Below are positions 25,813 through 34,449 of a DNA stretch of 64,000 nucleotides, in pieces. Origin of the DNA: Telmatobacter sp. DSM 110680 (GTDB taxonomy: Bacteria; Acidobacteriota; Terriglobia; Terriglobales; Acidobacteriaceae); the NCBI RefSeq assembly GCF_039994875.1, contig NZ_CP121196.1, positions 496,001 through 560,000 of the forward strand, in the 5' to 3' direction. Each line of letters starts with the position of its first letter. Within the stretch, counting starts at the first letter, position 1. Made by a program: the position numbers and the translations under genes. The notes beneath the pieces were generated by a model that had not been told where the DNA came from, ran no database searches, and worked only from the letters and a program-made list of their open reading frames with translations.

Positions 25813-28584
25813 ATGCTCTGGTGGAATCGACTGGTGGCTGGATTTACCGCGCTCGTTTCGAAGCGGCGCAAAAGAACTGAACTGGATGAGGAACTGCAAG
25901 CTTACCTCGAGACCGCGGCCGAAGCGAAGATGCGCGATGGCATGTCCGAGACCGAAGCATGGAAGCGCGCGCGTGCTGAAATGGGTAGCATCGAGAGTGT
26001 CAAAAGCAAGGTTAGTGTCGTTGGATGGGAGAGTTGGATCGAATCATCCTTGTGGGATATTCGCTATGGAATGCGGCAACTCTTTCGCAATCCAGGCTTC
26101 ACGGCAGTCGCACTGTTGACGCTCGCGCTTGGTATCGGCGCCAATACCGCGGTCTTCACGCTGGTTTATGGCATCATTCTCAAGCAGCTCCCCGTTTCCT
26201 ATCCGGAGCAGTTGTATCGAATCGGGGAAGGCGAATCCTATTGCTGCGAGTGGGGTGGATTACAGGGTTCATGGGGAACATTCGACTACCCGTTTTATAA
26301 GCACGTGCGTGATACAGACGATTCGTTCGCACAGCTTGCGGCATTCTCCGGTAATGATCCCACATTCAACACGCGGCGACCGGAATCAGCAACCGCCGCT
26401 CAAACCATCGACGGAGAATATGTTTCCGGAAACTACTTCTCTACGTTGGGAATAAGCGCCGCGCAGGGGCGACTGATCTCGGCATTTGACGACCGCGAGA
26501 ATTCCGAGCCTGTCGCTGTGATGGGCTATCGAGCCTGGCAGAATCTGTATGGAGCTGATCCCTCGATCGTGGGATCAAAGCTGCTGATCAACGAACTGCC
26601 GGTGACAATCGTGGGTATCGCTCCGCCAGATTTTTTCGGTGCGCGACTGGCGCAGAGCCCTCCCGAAATGTGGATCCCGCTAGCCCAGCAGCCAGCGTTT
26701 GAGGGCAACGGCAAAAAGTCTCTCTTCTATTCATCCGGAGATGCATGGCTCTACGTCATCGGGCGACTCCAGCCCGGACGATCTCCGGTCGCGGTTCAGA
26801 AGAGACTTACAGGCGAATTGCAACAATGGCTGCGCACGGAAAGGGAGCTTGGCCAGGATGATCTCACTAAGCTTGCACAGCAGCACATTGAACTGACACA
26901 TGGCGGAAACGGAGTGTCCCCGTTCCGCAGCAATTCGAAACAAGGACTTCTGCTGCTTTCGTCCGCGGCCATCCTTGTGCTCCTGATAGCCTGTGCAAAC
27001 CTCGCCAATCTTCTACTGGTCAGAAGTTCCGCGCGAAGGCATCAGACCGCGCTCTGTCTCTCTTTGGGAGCTTCGCGAGGCCGACTGATGCGCGCTCTGC
27101 TTACCGAGAGCCTCCTGCTGTCCCTGCTCGGCGGAGCCATCGGTGTGCTGGTGGCCTTTGGTGTGGCTCGTGGCGTCCTGCTGATCGTGTTTCGTGGAGC
27201 AACTCTGGTTCCTGTGAGTGCCGCACCTTCTCTTCCGGTACTGTGTTTTGCCTTCTTGCTGTCGTTGTTGACATGTATTGCAGGCTCTCTCGTGCCGGCA
27301 TGGATCGGCACACAGGCTGACCCGGTCCAGGGACTACACGGTGCTAACCGATCGCACGTCGGCCACAATTCGCGATCGCAGAAGGTACTGGTCGTGATAC
27401 AGGCCGCGGTTTCCGTGGTGCTACTCGCGGTTGCCGGACTCGTGAGCGAAAGTTTGATGCACCTTGAGAAAGCCAATCTTGGGTTCCAGCCGCAAGGACG
27501 GCTCATTGCCTCGATCAGTTTCAAGGCGGCTGCATACACTCCCGATCGGTTGCCAGCTCTCTATCAGAGAATCCAGGATCGAATGGAGCAGATGCCCGGC
27601 GTAGTCAGCGCGAGCTTGTCGCTCAATGCACCGCAGAAGTTTTGCTGCGTCAATCTGAACATCGCCATTGCCGGACGCAACGAGAAGTGGATCAGCGACG
27701 AAGACACGATCTTCACCCGCGTGACTCCGCATTATTTTGAAACCATCGGAACGCCGATCGTGATGGGCCGCGCGTTCAACAGCAGTGACACGCAAGATTC
27801 GCCGCACGTTGCAGTTGTTGATGAGGCTTTTGTCCATCGCTTTTTCGCAGGCCAAGATCCCATCGGGCAGCACTTCGGCCTGAGTCTCGAGGGCCACAGC
27901 TCAGATTTCGAAATCATTGGCATAGCAAAAGACGCGAAGTATCGAAATCCGGCTTCTGCTCAAAATCCAATCTTCTTTCTGCCTTATTCGCAAACCACCT
28001 CTTATGCCGCGTCCGGTTATCAGCGCTTGGAATCAGGAACCTTGTATGCGCAGCTTATCGAGATGCGAGTGAATGGTAATCCCGCTGCATATCGAGACAC
28101 CGTGCGCAAAGTACTGGCCGAGACTGACCCAAAGCTCGCTCCAATCAACATCGACACCTACGTTGACCAGGTCGCGGGCCAGTTCAACCAGGAGCGCCTG
28201 ATTGCGCGGCTCACAAGTCTCTTCGGAATGCTGGCTCTGCTTCTGGCCTCCATTGGGCTGTACGGAGTAACAGCCTATAATGTCGCCCGCCGCACCGGCG
28301 AAATCGGAATCCGCATGGCGCTCGGCGCCGATCGCGCGGATGTGACGGGAATGGTGCTGAAAAGCGCGTTCCTGCAGACCGGACTAGGACTATGTCTCGG
28401 CGTCCCGCTCGCCGTACTCTGTAGCCGATTACTCCAGCACCAGCTCTACCAGGTGAGCAGGTTCGATCCACTGGTACTCGGTGGAGCGACGCTCGTGCTG
28501 GCATTGTGCGCCATTGTCGCCGCGGTCGTGCCAGCCCGCCGCGCCGCATCCGTGGACCCGAACAGCGCATTGAGAATCGAATAG
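25813..28584 (+). CDS. ADOP-type permease (acidobacterial duplicated orphan permease; FtsX/MacB-like)
   Basis: 923 residues. AGGAGG precedes two consecutive ATGs (25810, 25813); the second has better spacing. A PadR-linked N-terminal cytoplasmic helix domain (LDEELQAYLETAAEAKM, WIESSLWDIRYGMRQLFRNPGFTAVALLTLALGIGANTA) leads into the first helix. There are two tandem copies of a MacB periplasmic core plus FtsX membrane block: one ending about residue 490 (ILVLLIACANLANLLLVRSSARR), the second ending at the C-terminus (LFGMLALLLASIGLYGVTAYNVARRTGEIGIRMALGA). No ATPase is encoded nearby, which gives the family its name. Substrates of ADOP permeases are unknown; antibiotic or lipopeptide handling is often guessed from MacB. 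Co-transcribed with the PadR gene. Confidence 0.93.
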   Translation: MLWWNRLVAGFTALVSKRRKRTELDEELQAYLETAAEAKMRDGMSETEAWKRARAEMGSIESVKSKVSVVGWESWIESSLWDIRYGMRQLFRNPGFTAVALLTLALGIGANTAVFTLVYGIILKQLPVSYPEQLYRIGEGESYCCEWGGLQGSWGTFDYPFYKHVRDTDDSFAQLAAFSGNDPTFNTRRPESATAAQTIDGEYVSGNYFSTLGISAAQGRLISAFDDRENSEPVAVMGYRAWQNLYGADPSIVGSKLLINELPVTIVGIAPPDFFGARLAQSPPEMWIPLAQQPAFEGNGKKSLFYSSGDAWLYVIGRLQPGRSPVAVQKRLTGELQQWLRTERELGQDDLTKLAQQHIELTHGGNGVSPFRSNSKQGLLLLSSAAILVLLIACANLANLLLVRSSARRHQTALCLSLGASRGRLMRALLTESLLLSLLGGAIGVLVAFGVARGVLLIVFRGATLVPVSAAPSLPVLCFAFLLSLLTCIAGSLVPAWIGTQADPVQGLHGANRSHVGHNSRSQKVLVVIQAAVSVVLLAVAGLVSESLMHLEKANLGFQPQGRLIASISFKAAAYTPDRLPALYQRIQDRMEQMPGVVSASLSLNAPQKFCCVNLNIAIAGRNEKWISDEDTIFTRVTPHYFETIGTPIVMGRAFNSSDTQDSPHVAVVDEAFVHRFFAGQDPIGQHFGLSLEGHSSDFEIIGIAKDAKYRNPASAQNPIFFLPYSQTTSYAASGYQRLESGTLYAQLIEMRVNGNPAAYRDTVRKVLAETDPKLAPINIDTYVDQVAGQFNQERLIARLTSLFGMLALLLASIGLYGVTAYNVARRTGEIGIRMALGADRADVTGMVLKSAFLQTGLGLCLGVPLAVLCSRLLQHQLYQVSRFDPLVLGGATLVLALCAIVAAVVPARRAASVDPNSALRIE

Positions 28585-28776
28585 AGGCGCTTAAGCTTCG
28601 GAATTGGTTTCAACAGAGCGAGTCAACGCCGTTTGAAACGGTTGAGTGTCCATCTGGCCTGCAGATAACCGTCGAGGTGCTTCTTGCGGAAGTAACGCAA
28701 GGCGTACGCTTGATCGCAATTCAATATTTTCTCCACTCCTGCTCACCCAGGCTTCACTTTTGTTACATTCACATCA

Positions 28777-30135
28777 ATGCCGCTCGCTCTCCAACCCGCA
28801 CGGCGCAAGATGCGCTTGCTGCCGCTCGTCGCCGCCACTTACTTCATGGTGTCGGGAGGACCATACGGCATTGAGGACATTCTCGGCGGCGCAGGATTTG
28901 CGCGCGCTATCGTGATCCTGCTGCTGCTGCCGATCCTCTGGTCGCTGCCCACAGCTCTCATGATCGGAGAACTCGCGAGCGCTCTCCCGGCTGAAGGTGG
29001 TTTTTACGTTTGGGTACGCCGTGCTCTTGGGTCGTTCTGGGGATTTCAGGAAGGCTGGCTCTCGCTTTCGGCCAGTGTCTTTGACATGGCCATCTATCCA
29101 GCGATCTTTGTTCTCTATCTTGGTAAATTCAACCCGGGGCTGACATCCGGCTGGCACGGTTATGCGTGGTCGCTGGCAGTGGTGGTCTTCTGTTGCTCGT
29201 GGAACCTTCGTGGCGCGCCCGCCGTCGGGGAAGGTTCGATTGGCTTATTCGCCCTCCTGCTCGCTCCATTTGCCGTCTTTCTCGCCCTTGGACTGTGGCG
29301 CGGATTTACGCTCCATCCCACCGTGCATTGGGGGCACAGTGGCTCTCAAGCCGCGCTTTCAACCGCTGTGCTTGTGGCGATGTGGAACTACATGGGCTGG
29401 GACAACGCTTCAACCGTTGCCCAGGAGGTAGAGAATCCGCAGCGAAATTATCCGCGGGCGATGATTTTCGCCGCCATTCTTGCAGCCGTAACCTACATCC
29501 TGCCGCTTCTGGCCATGGCATTGGCGGGCCTGTCGGTCGACAGTTTCTCAACCGGCGATTGGATGTCAGCGGCCAGAGCAATCGGAGGCCCGCTTCTCGG
29601 CCTGGCCGTTGTCGCCGGTGGCGCCATCTGCGGAATCGGAATGTTTAACGCCCTGATGATGAGCTATACGCGCCTGCCGATGGCCATGGCAGAAGACGGC
29701 ATGCTTCCGCGCTTTGTGGCCAAACGCAACAGCCGCAACGTTCCCTGGGTGAGCGTTCTTCTCTGCGGACTGGCATGGGCCCTTGCGCTGAATCTCAAGT
29801 TTGAGCGGCTCATCTCGATCGATCTCATTCTCTACGGGTCAAGCTTGCTGCTGGAGTTTGTGGCTCTCGTTGTGCTGCGTGTTCGCGAACCGGAACTTGC
29901 TCGCCCCTTCAAAGCCGGTAATCTGGCGTTCGCCTTTTCACTGGGAATCGGCCCGGCTGCTCTCATCGGCTATGCGCTCTACGCATCCCGCGCGGAAGAG
30001 ATATCTGTCGGGCACAGTACAGTCTCTTCACTCGTCCTGGCAGTCACGGTTGGATTGCTCGGCCCCATTGCGTACTGGCTTGCCGCCTCCCGCCTGGTGC
30101 GACGACGCCTTGCCGCTGCCTCCGCCACTGACTAA
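28777..30135 (+). CDS. APC-superfamily amino-acid/amine permease
   Basis: 452 residues with about 12 membrane helices. The start of helix 1 (ATYFMVSGGPYGIEDILGGAG) keeps the unwound Gly-rich substrate site of APC transporters. EGGFYVWVRRALGSFWGFQEGW and WNYMGWDNASTVAQEVENPQRNYPRA are strongly characteristic of the polyamine/amino-acid antiporter (PotE/AdiC-like) and plant PUT branch. No SD sequence precedes the ATG; TACATT ends seven bases before it, so the message may be leaderless. It faces the ppa gene, with a terminator hairpin between them. The substrate cannot be fixed from sequence. Confidence 0.88.
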   Translation: MPLALQPARRKMRLLPLVAATYFMVSGGPYGIEDILGGAGFARAIVILLLLPILWSLPTALMIGELASALPAEGGFYVWVRRALGSFWGFQEGWLSLSASVFDMAIYPAIFVLYLGKFNPGLTSGWHGYAWSLAVVVFCCSWNLRGAPAVGEGSIGLFALLLAPFAVFLALGLWRGFTLHPTVHWGHSGSQAALSTAVLVAMWNYMGWDNASTVAQEVENPQRNYPRAMIFAAILAAVTYILPLLAMALAGLSVDSFSTGDWMSAARAIGGPLLGLAVVAGGAICGIGMFNALMMSYTRLPMAMAEDGMLPRFVAKRNSRNVPWVSVLLCGLAWALALNLKFERLISIDLILYGSSLLLEFVALVVLRVREPELARPFKAGNLAFAFSLGIGPAALIGYALYASRAEEISVGHSTVSSLVLAVTVGLLGPIAYWLAASRLVRRRLAAASATD

Positions 30136-30143
30136 AAAGCAAA

Positions 30144-30166
30144 GGCCGCGCATCGGCGGCGCGGCC
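30144..30166 (-). terminator. Intrinsic terminator of ppa
   Basis: An 8-bp perfect stem, GGCCGCGC (30144-30151) with GCGCGGCC (30159-30166), around a 7-base loop. Read on the minus strand it is followed by TTTGCTTTTTAG, a proper U-tract for ppa. On the plus strand no T-run follows, but the stem lies nine bases after the permease stop and may slow that transcript too. Confidence 0.75.
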
Positions 30167-30194
30167 CTCAATTTCCATGTTCAGCAAAACCGGC

Positions 30195-30755
30195 TTACTT
30201 CGCAACCCTTTGCTTCATCGCGATCGGCTTGGGCTTTCCATCCTGGAACAGTTTCGTCGCCCTTACCACGCGATCGCGCGCATACGCCGCATCATGCCAG
30301 CCCTTGATCTCTACCCGCTTGCCTTCCAGATCCTTATATATCGAGAAAAAGTGCGTAATCTCTTTCAGCATGTGTGGGTAAATATCCGTGTAATTCCAGA
30401 CATTTGTATAACGCGGATTGTTCTTTCCTACCGCCAATACCTTCTCATCCAATACGCCCTGGTCCATCATCTCCAGCAGACCGATTGGCCTCACTTCCTG
30501 GACGCACCCAGGAAAACTTGGTCCCGGCACCAGTACAAGCACATCCAGTGGATCGCCGTCATCGCTCAGGGTCGAGGGTATGAACCCATAGTCTCCGGGA
30601 TAGTGAACGGGCGAGTGCAGGTTGCGGTCCAACTTGAAGACGTGCAATTCCTTGTCATATTCAAACTTGTTGGTTCCGTCTTTGGGGATCTCGATCACCG
30701 CTCGAAACACCTCGGGCGAACGATCGCCAATCGGCAGCTCCAAATAATTAATCAT
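30195..30755 (-). CDS. ppa: Inorganic pyrophosphatase, family I
   Basis: 186 residues, cytoplasmic, hydrolysing pyrophosphate to phosphate with Mg2+. The active-site signature D-D-G-D-P-L-D-V-L is present at about residue 65-73. FKLDRNLHSPVHYPGDYGFIP (the start of the product-binding wall) and the later KNNPRYTNV, FFSIYKDLEGK and KGWHDAA complete the family I pattern. An AGAGGAAG lies about ten bases before the ATG. Single gene, with its own terminator. Confidence 0.95.
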   Translation of the reverse strand: MINYLELPIGDRSPEVFRAVIEIPKDGTNKFEYDKELHVFKLDRNLHSPVHYPGDYGFIPSTLSDDGDPLDVLVLVPGPSFPGCVQEVRPIGLLEMMDQGVLDEKVLAVGKNNPRYTNVWNYTDIYPHMLKEITHFFSIYKDLEGKRVEIKGWHDAAYARDRVVRATKLFQDGKPKPIAMKQRVAK

Positions 30756-30920
30756 TCTTTTTTACTTCCTCTCGGGTTATGTCCGGTGCGCGGAAGAGTG
30801 CCGGACTCTCATTTTTAGATGCACATCGCCGGATGCGTCATAGAAAGTTGATTGCGCCTGCTCGGGAAAAGACCGCCGGTGATCTTTCGAAGTTCTCTCA
30901 CACCAGGCTCACGGAGACCC

Positions 30921-30950
30921 TTACCAGCCATCCGCCTGAACTACTATAAT
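30921..30950 (+). promoter_or_regulatory. Promoter of purS, apparently giving a leaderless message
   Basis: TTACCA (30921-30926) and a perfect TATAAT (30945-30950) are 18 bases apart. The -10 box ends only eight bases before the purS ATG, so transcription should begin at or within a base or two of the start codon, leaving no room for a Shine-Dalgarno site. Confidence 0.6.
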
Positions 30951-30958
30951 CGCGGATA

Positions 30959-31204
30959 ATGAAGGCGCATGTCTACGTTACGTTAAAGACATCGGTCCTC
31001 GATCCTCAGGGCCAAACCATCCACAACGCACTGCGCAAGATTGGATTCAACGAGGTTGCCGCCGTCCGGCAGGGCAAGTATTTTGCTTTATCACTTGCAG
31101 ATGGCCTCGAGCCGCAGGCTGCCCGCACCCAGGTAGAGCGCATCGCCCGCGAAGTTCTGACCAACCCAGTGATCGAAGAGTTCACATACCGCATAGAGGA
31201 ATAA
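30959..31204 (+). CDS. purS: Phosphoribosylformylglycinamidine synthase, PurS subunit
   Basis: 81 residues, the usual PurS size. The first strand MKAHVYVTLKTSVLDPQGQT and the block RKIGFNEVAAVRQGKYFAL are diagnostic; the end ITNPVIEEFTY-like (LTNPVIEEFTYRIEE) is also typical. PurS joins PurQ and PurL in the fourth step of purine synthesis, passing ammonia between them. Neither purQ nor purL is next to it in this window, which is unusual since the three are commonly clustered. The ATG lies directly behind the -10 box, so translation is probably leaderless. glmS follows 87 bases downstream on the same strand. Confidence 0.93.
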   Translation: MKAHVYVTLKTSVLDPQGQTIHNALRKIGFNEVAAVRQGKYFALSLADGLEPQAARTQVERIAREVLTNPVIEEFTYRIEE

Positions 31205-31291
31205 TCGCCCTCGGCGAAACACCTTGTCACTGAAGATCAGTCCCCCAGACTGTGACCACGTCTTTTCGGCTCTCTCGCATAAAATCAACCC

Positions 31292-33175
31292 ATGTGCGGA
31301 ATCGTCGGTTACGTCGGCCGTAAGAAGGTTGTCCCCGTCATCATCGAAGGCCTGCGCCGCCTCGAATATCGAGGCTACGACTCAGCCGGAATCGCTGTCG
31401 GAAGCCCCAACACCGCGCTGCTCGAAGTCTGCCGCGCTCCCGGCAAGCTAGGCAACCTGGAAGAAGTCCTGCGCGAGCATCCCCTCGATGGCACCTTCGG
31501 CATCGGCCACACCCGCTGGGCCACTCACGGACGACCGACCGAGGAGAATGCCCACCCGCATCGCGACTGCTCTGGCCGCATTGTCGTGGTTCACAACGGC
31601 ATTGTTGAAAATTACCTCGATCTCAAACGCGAACTCACCGCACAAGGGCACAAGTTCGTAACTGAAACTGACACCGAAATTATCGCTCACCTCATCGAGC
31701 AGATTCAGAACGAAGCCGCAGCCGCCGGCACTCCCATCCTTCTTGAAGATGCCGTCCGCCGCGCCGTCAAACGTCTTACGGGAGCCTTCGCTCTCGGTAT
31801 TCTCTCCTCTGCGGAACCGGACAAAATCATCGCTGCCCGTTCTGGACCTCCGGTCGTCATCGGGGTGGGTGAAGGCGAATACTTTGTAGCCTCCGACGTC
31901 CCTGGCATTCTGCACCACACCCGCAACATTTATTTCCTCGCCGACGGCGACATGGCTATCCTTACTCTCGACGGCGTCAAACTTACCGACTTTAACGGCA
32001 AGCCCATCGAGCGCGAACTGCAGCGCATCCAGTGGGATCCCATCCAGGCGGAAAAGGGCGGCTACAAGCACTTCATGCTCAAGGAAATCTGGGAGCAGCC
32101 GCGCGCCATTCGCGACACCACCCTCGGTCGCGTCTCCCTGGATTCCGGCAGCATCTTCCTCGGCGAAATGGATATCGAAGATGATGAACTCGCGGGCGCC
32201 TCCAGTATCAACATCGCCGCCTGCGGGACGAGCTGGCATTCCGCGCTTGCCGGCAAGTACATGATCGAACGTCTCGCGCGTATGCCCGTAGACGTGGACT
32301 ACGCCAGCGAATACCGCTACCGCAATCCGATTCCCGATCGCAACGCCCTCGGCCTCCTCATCACCCAATCCGGTGAGACCGCCGACACTCTTGCCGCCCA
32401 GCGCGAGATGATTAGCCTTGGCTCGAAGACGGTCGCCATCTGCAACGTGGTCGGATCCATGGTTGCCCGCGAAGCTCACGGTGCGATCTACACACATGCC
32501 GGCCCCGAAATCGGCGTCGCCTCCACAAAAGCATTCACCGCGCAACTCACCGCCCTCTTCCTGCTCGCGGTGAAGCTAGGCCAGCTCCGCGGTCGACTCA
32601 ACAAAGAACGCTCAGTTCAACTCATCGAAGAGCTGAGCCGTGTTCCGGCCAAGATCGAAGAAGTCCTAAAGTCCAGTTCCCCCCAGTGCGAGCACCTGGC
32701 CGCTAGCTTTTCCAACGCGCGGGACTTTCTTTACCTCGGCCGGGGAATCCATTTCCCGATCGCGCTCGAAGGCGCGCTCAAGCTCAAGGAAATCTCCTAC
32801 ATCCACGCCGAGGGCTATCCAGCGGGTGAAATGAAACACGGCCCCAACGCCCTCATCGACGAGACACTTCCCGTTGTAGTGCTAGCCACCCGCGATGAAG
32901 CTGATCCTGCATCAAAGCTTCGCTACGAGAAAACACTCTCCAACATCCAGGAAGTTACCGCGCGCTCGGGCCGCGTCATCGCCATCGCCACCGAAGGCGA
33001 TACCACACTTGCCGGTCTCGTCGAACACGTAATCCTTGTTCCTCCTGTGTTCGAGCTACTTTCTCCACTGATTGAGATCGTCCCCCTGCAATTGCTTGCC
33101 TACTACATCGCCGTCCGCCGGGGCTGCGACGTGGACCAGCCCCGTAACCTCGCTAAGTCGGTCACTGTCGAATAA
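31292..33175 (+). CDS. glmS: Glutamine-fructose-6-phosphate aminotransferase (isomerizing)
   Basis: 627 residues. The message starts [10 protein letters not shown], so Cys2 becomes the N-terminal nucleophile of the class II glutamine amidotransferase domain (about 2-240; [32 protein letters not shown]). Two SIS sugar-isomerase domains follow (about 300-430 and 480-610; [56 protein letters not shown]). The C-terminal tail ends [13 protein letters not shown] as in all GlmS. It makes glucosamine-6-phosphate for peptidoglycan and lipid A. A TAAAAT -10-like box ends six bases before the ATG and no SD is seen, so this too looks leaderless; there is no space for a glmS ribozyme. Confidence 0.97.
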   Translation: MCGIVGYVGRKKVVPVIIEGLRRLEYRGYDSAGIAVGSPNTALLEVCRAPGKLGNLEEVLREHPLDGTFGIGHTRWATHGRPTEENAHPHRDCSGRIVVVHNGIVENYLDLKRELTAQGHKFVTETDTEIIAHLIEQIQNEAAAAGTPILLEDAVRRAVKRLTGAFALGILSSAEPDKIIAARSGPPVVIGVGEGEYFVASDVPGILHHTRNIYFLADGDMAILTLDGVKLTDFNGKPIERELQRIQWDPIQAEKGGYKHFMLKEIWEQPRAIRDTTLGRVSLDSGSIFLGEMDIEDDELAGASSINIAACGTSWHSALAGKYMIERLARMPVDVDYASEYRYRNPIPDRNALGLLITQSGETADTLAAQREMISLGSKTVAICNVVGSMVAREAHGAIYTHAGPEIGVASTKAFTAQLTALFLLAVKLGQLRGRLNKERSVQLIEELSRVPAKIEEVLKSSSPQCEHLAASFSNARDFLYLGRGIHFPIALEGALKLKEISYIHAEGYPAGEMKHGPNALIDETLPVVVLATRDEADPASKLRYEKTLSNIQEVTARSGRVIAIATEGDTTLAGLVEHVILVPPVFELLSPLIEIVPLQLLAYYIAVRRGCDVDQPRNLAKSVTVE

Positions 33176-33309
33176 GCGACCGAGGCATGCTTCGTCTCGT
33201 GTGTGCGTGAACTTGAAGGCAATTTCGCCAACAAAACCGCCGGTCTTGGCGTTGAGACGGCGAGATCGTGGACGCCGGTAAACACCTCAAATTGATCAAT
33301 ATAAGATAT

Positions 33310-33381
33310 TTTTGAACTTGTTCAGAAATATCTTGACTTGGTCATCGACTTGCGGCATTCTATTTTTGAACACGTTCAAAA
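33310..33381 (+). promoter_or_regulatory. Two TetR-type operators flanking the promoter of the tetR-lipid operon
   Basis: Operator 2 (33364-33381) is a perfect inverted repeat TTTTGAAC-AC-GTTCAAAA ending eight bases before the tetR ATG. Operator 1 (33310-33327) is TTTTGAAC-TT-GTTCAGAA, identical but for one base. Their centres are 54 bases apart. Between them lies TTGACT (33333-33338), a good -35; the -10 is poor (CATTCT at 33356). The layout suits repression by looping or by blocking the -10 region, with the downstream TetR protein as the obvious binder. Confidence 0.72.
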
Positions 33382-33389
33382 GAGGGCAG

Positions 33390-34076
33390 ATGACGATTTC
33401 CGTGAGTAAAGCCGAGGTCACCCGCACCCGAATCCTCGACGTGGCACTTGATATGTTTCGCCGCCAGGGATTCGAGTCAACCACGATGCGTGGCATTGCC
33501 GCTGAAGCGGGAGTCTCGCTCGGATCGGCATATTACTACTTTGAAGCGAAGGAAGATCTGGTGATGGCGTTTTATGAGCGCGCCATCGAGGCAATGATTC
33601 CGCGAATGGAAGATGCGCTGGCCGGTTCAGACAGCTTTGAAAAGCGGGTTGCAGCCATCATGGAGGTCAAGTTCGAGTACTTCCGGCCCAATCGCGCCTT
33701 CCTTGGGGCTCTATTTCGGCATGCCGCCGATCCGCAAAATCGTCTTTCACCATTCAGCGATGCTACTCGATCGATCCGTGAACGCGATCAGGCATACTTC
33801 GCACGCGCGATCTCCTCCAAATCCGGCAGCCTCAAGGTGTCGAACGATCTAGCGCCCCATCTGCCAAAGATGCTGTGGCTTTATCAGATGGGACTGATCC
33901 TTTACTGGATTTACGATCGCTCGCCGCAACAACAGCGAACGCAGAAGTTAGTCACTGCCAGCCTTTCCCTGATCGTGAGCGGTTTAAGCCTGGCGCGCAT
34001 CGCTCTTCTCAAGCCATTGCGGACAAAGATCGTGGAGCTTATCGCCCTGGCAGAAGGCGAGTATGACCATGCTTGA
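33390..34076 (+). CDS. TetR-family transcriptional regulator
   Basis: 228 residues from the ATG at 33390, preceded by AGAGGG; the longer frame from 33312 would run through the operators. The N-terminal helix-turn-helix (TRTRILDVALDMFRRQGFES, TMRGIAAEAGVSLGSAYYYF, then EAKEDLVMAFY) is textbook TetR. The C-terminal ligand domain is helical and unspecific. It heads an operon of overlapping genes and is very likely its repressor through the TTGAAC-N2-GTTCAA palindromes. The inducer may be a lipid or acyl-CoA, but that is a guess from the genes it controls. Confidence 0.92.
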   Translation: MTISVSKAEVTRTRILDVALDMFRRQGFESTTMRGIAAEAGVSLGSAYYYFEAKEDLVMAFYERAIEAMIPRMEDALAGSDSFEKRVAAIMEVKFEYFRPNRAFLGALFRHAADPQNRLSPFSDATRSIRERDQAYFARAISSKSGSLKVSNDLAPHLPKMLWLYQMGLILYWIYDRSPQQQRTQKLVTASLSLIVSGLSLARIALLKPLRTKIVELIALAEGEYDHA

Positions 34077-34449
34077 TCCCAAGCTCATTCGTCTCTCCAT
34101 CGCATTGGTCTGGCTGTATCAGGGTCTCTGGTGCAAGGTGTGTGGAGGTTCTGCGGCGCATTTAGCTGTAATCTCCAATGTGCCCTTCTTCGGTCCTGAG
34201 ACCGCCCGAATCGTTCTAATTGCGCTCGGCATCTGCGAGTCTTGCATAGCTGCCTGGGTTTTGTCAGGACGTTGCATGCGACAGGCCGCGGTTGTGCAAA
34301 CAGTGTCGCTGATCACCATGAACGTCGGTGGGGTGATCTGGGCGTGGCGTCTTATTTCAGATCCCTTTGGAATGGTCTTCCAGAACTTCGCCTTTCTGCT
34401 CCTCATCTGGGTTTTAGCGGAGAAAAGCCATGCTCCAGCTCATGCCTGA
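34063..34449 (+). CDS. DoxX-like four-helix membrane protein
   Basis: 128 residues starting 14 bases before the tetR stop. The opening MLDPKLIRLSIALVWLYQGLWCKV is the phrase of the DoxX-like family (PF13781 type), followed by helices LIALGICESCIAAWVLSG, VVQTVSLITMNVGGVIWAW and FAFLLLIWVLAE. These small inner-membrane proteins have no assigned biochemical role and often accompany SDRs, DUF2071 proteins and lipid enzymes. An ATG two codons later (34069) is an equally possible start. Tight overlap on both sides shows it is part of the TetR-controlled operon. Confidence 0.8.
   Translation: MTMLDPKLIRLSIALVWLYQGLWCKVCGGSAAHLAVISNVPFFGPETARIVLIALGICESCIAAWVLSGRCMRQAAVVQTVSLITMNVGGVIWAWRLISDPFGMVFQNFAFLLLIWVLAEKSHAPAHA

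Noticed and set aside
31205..31291. glmS ribozyme or other riboswitch upstream of glmS
   Set aside because: Only 87 bases separate purS and glmS, no ribozyme core was seen, and the -10 box sits at the ATG.
31448..32545. 365-codon minus-strand frame inside glmS
   Set aside because: Pure antisense shadow of a certain gene.
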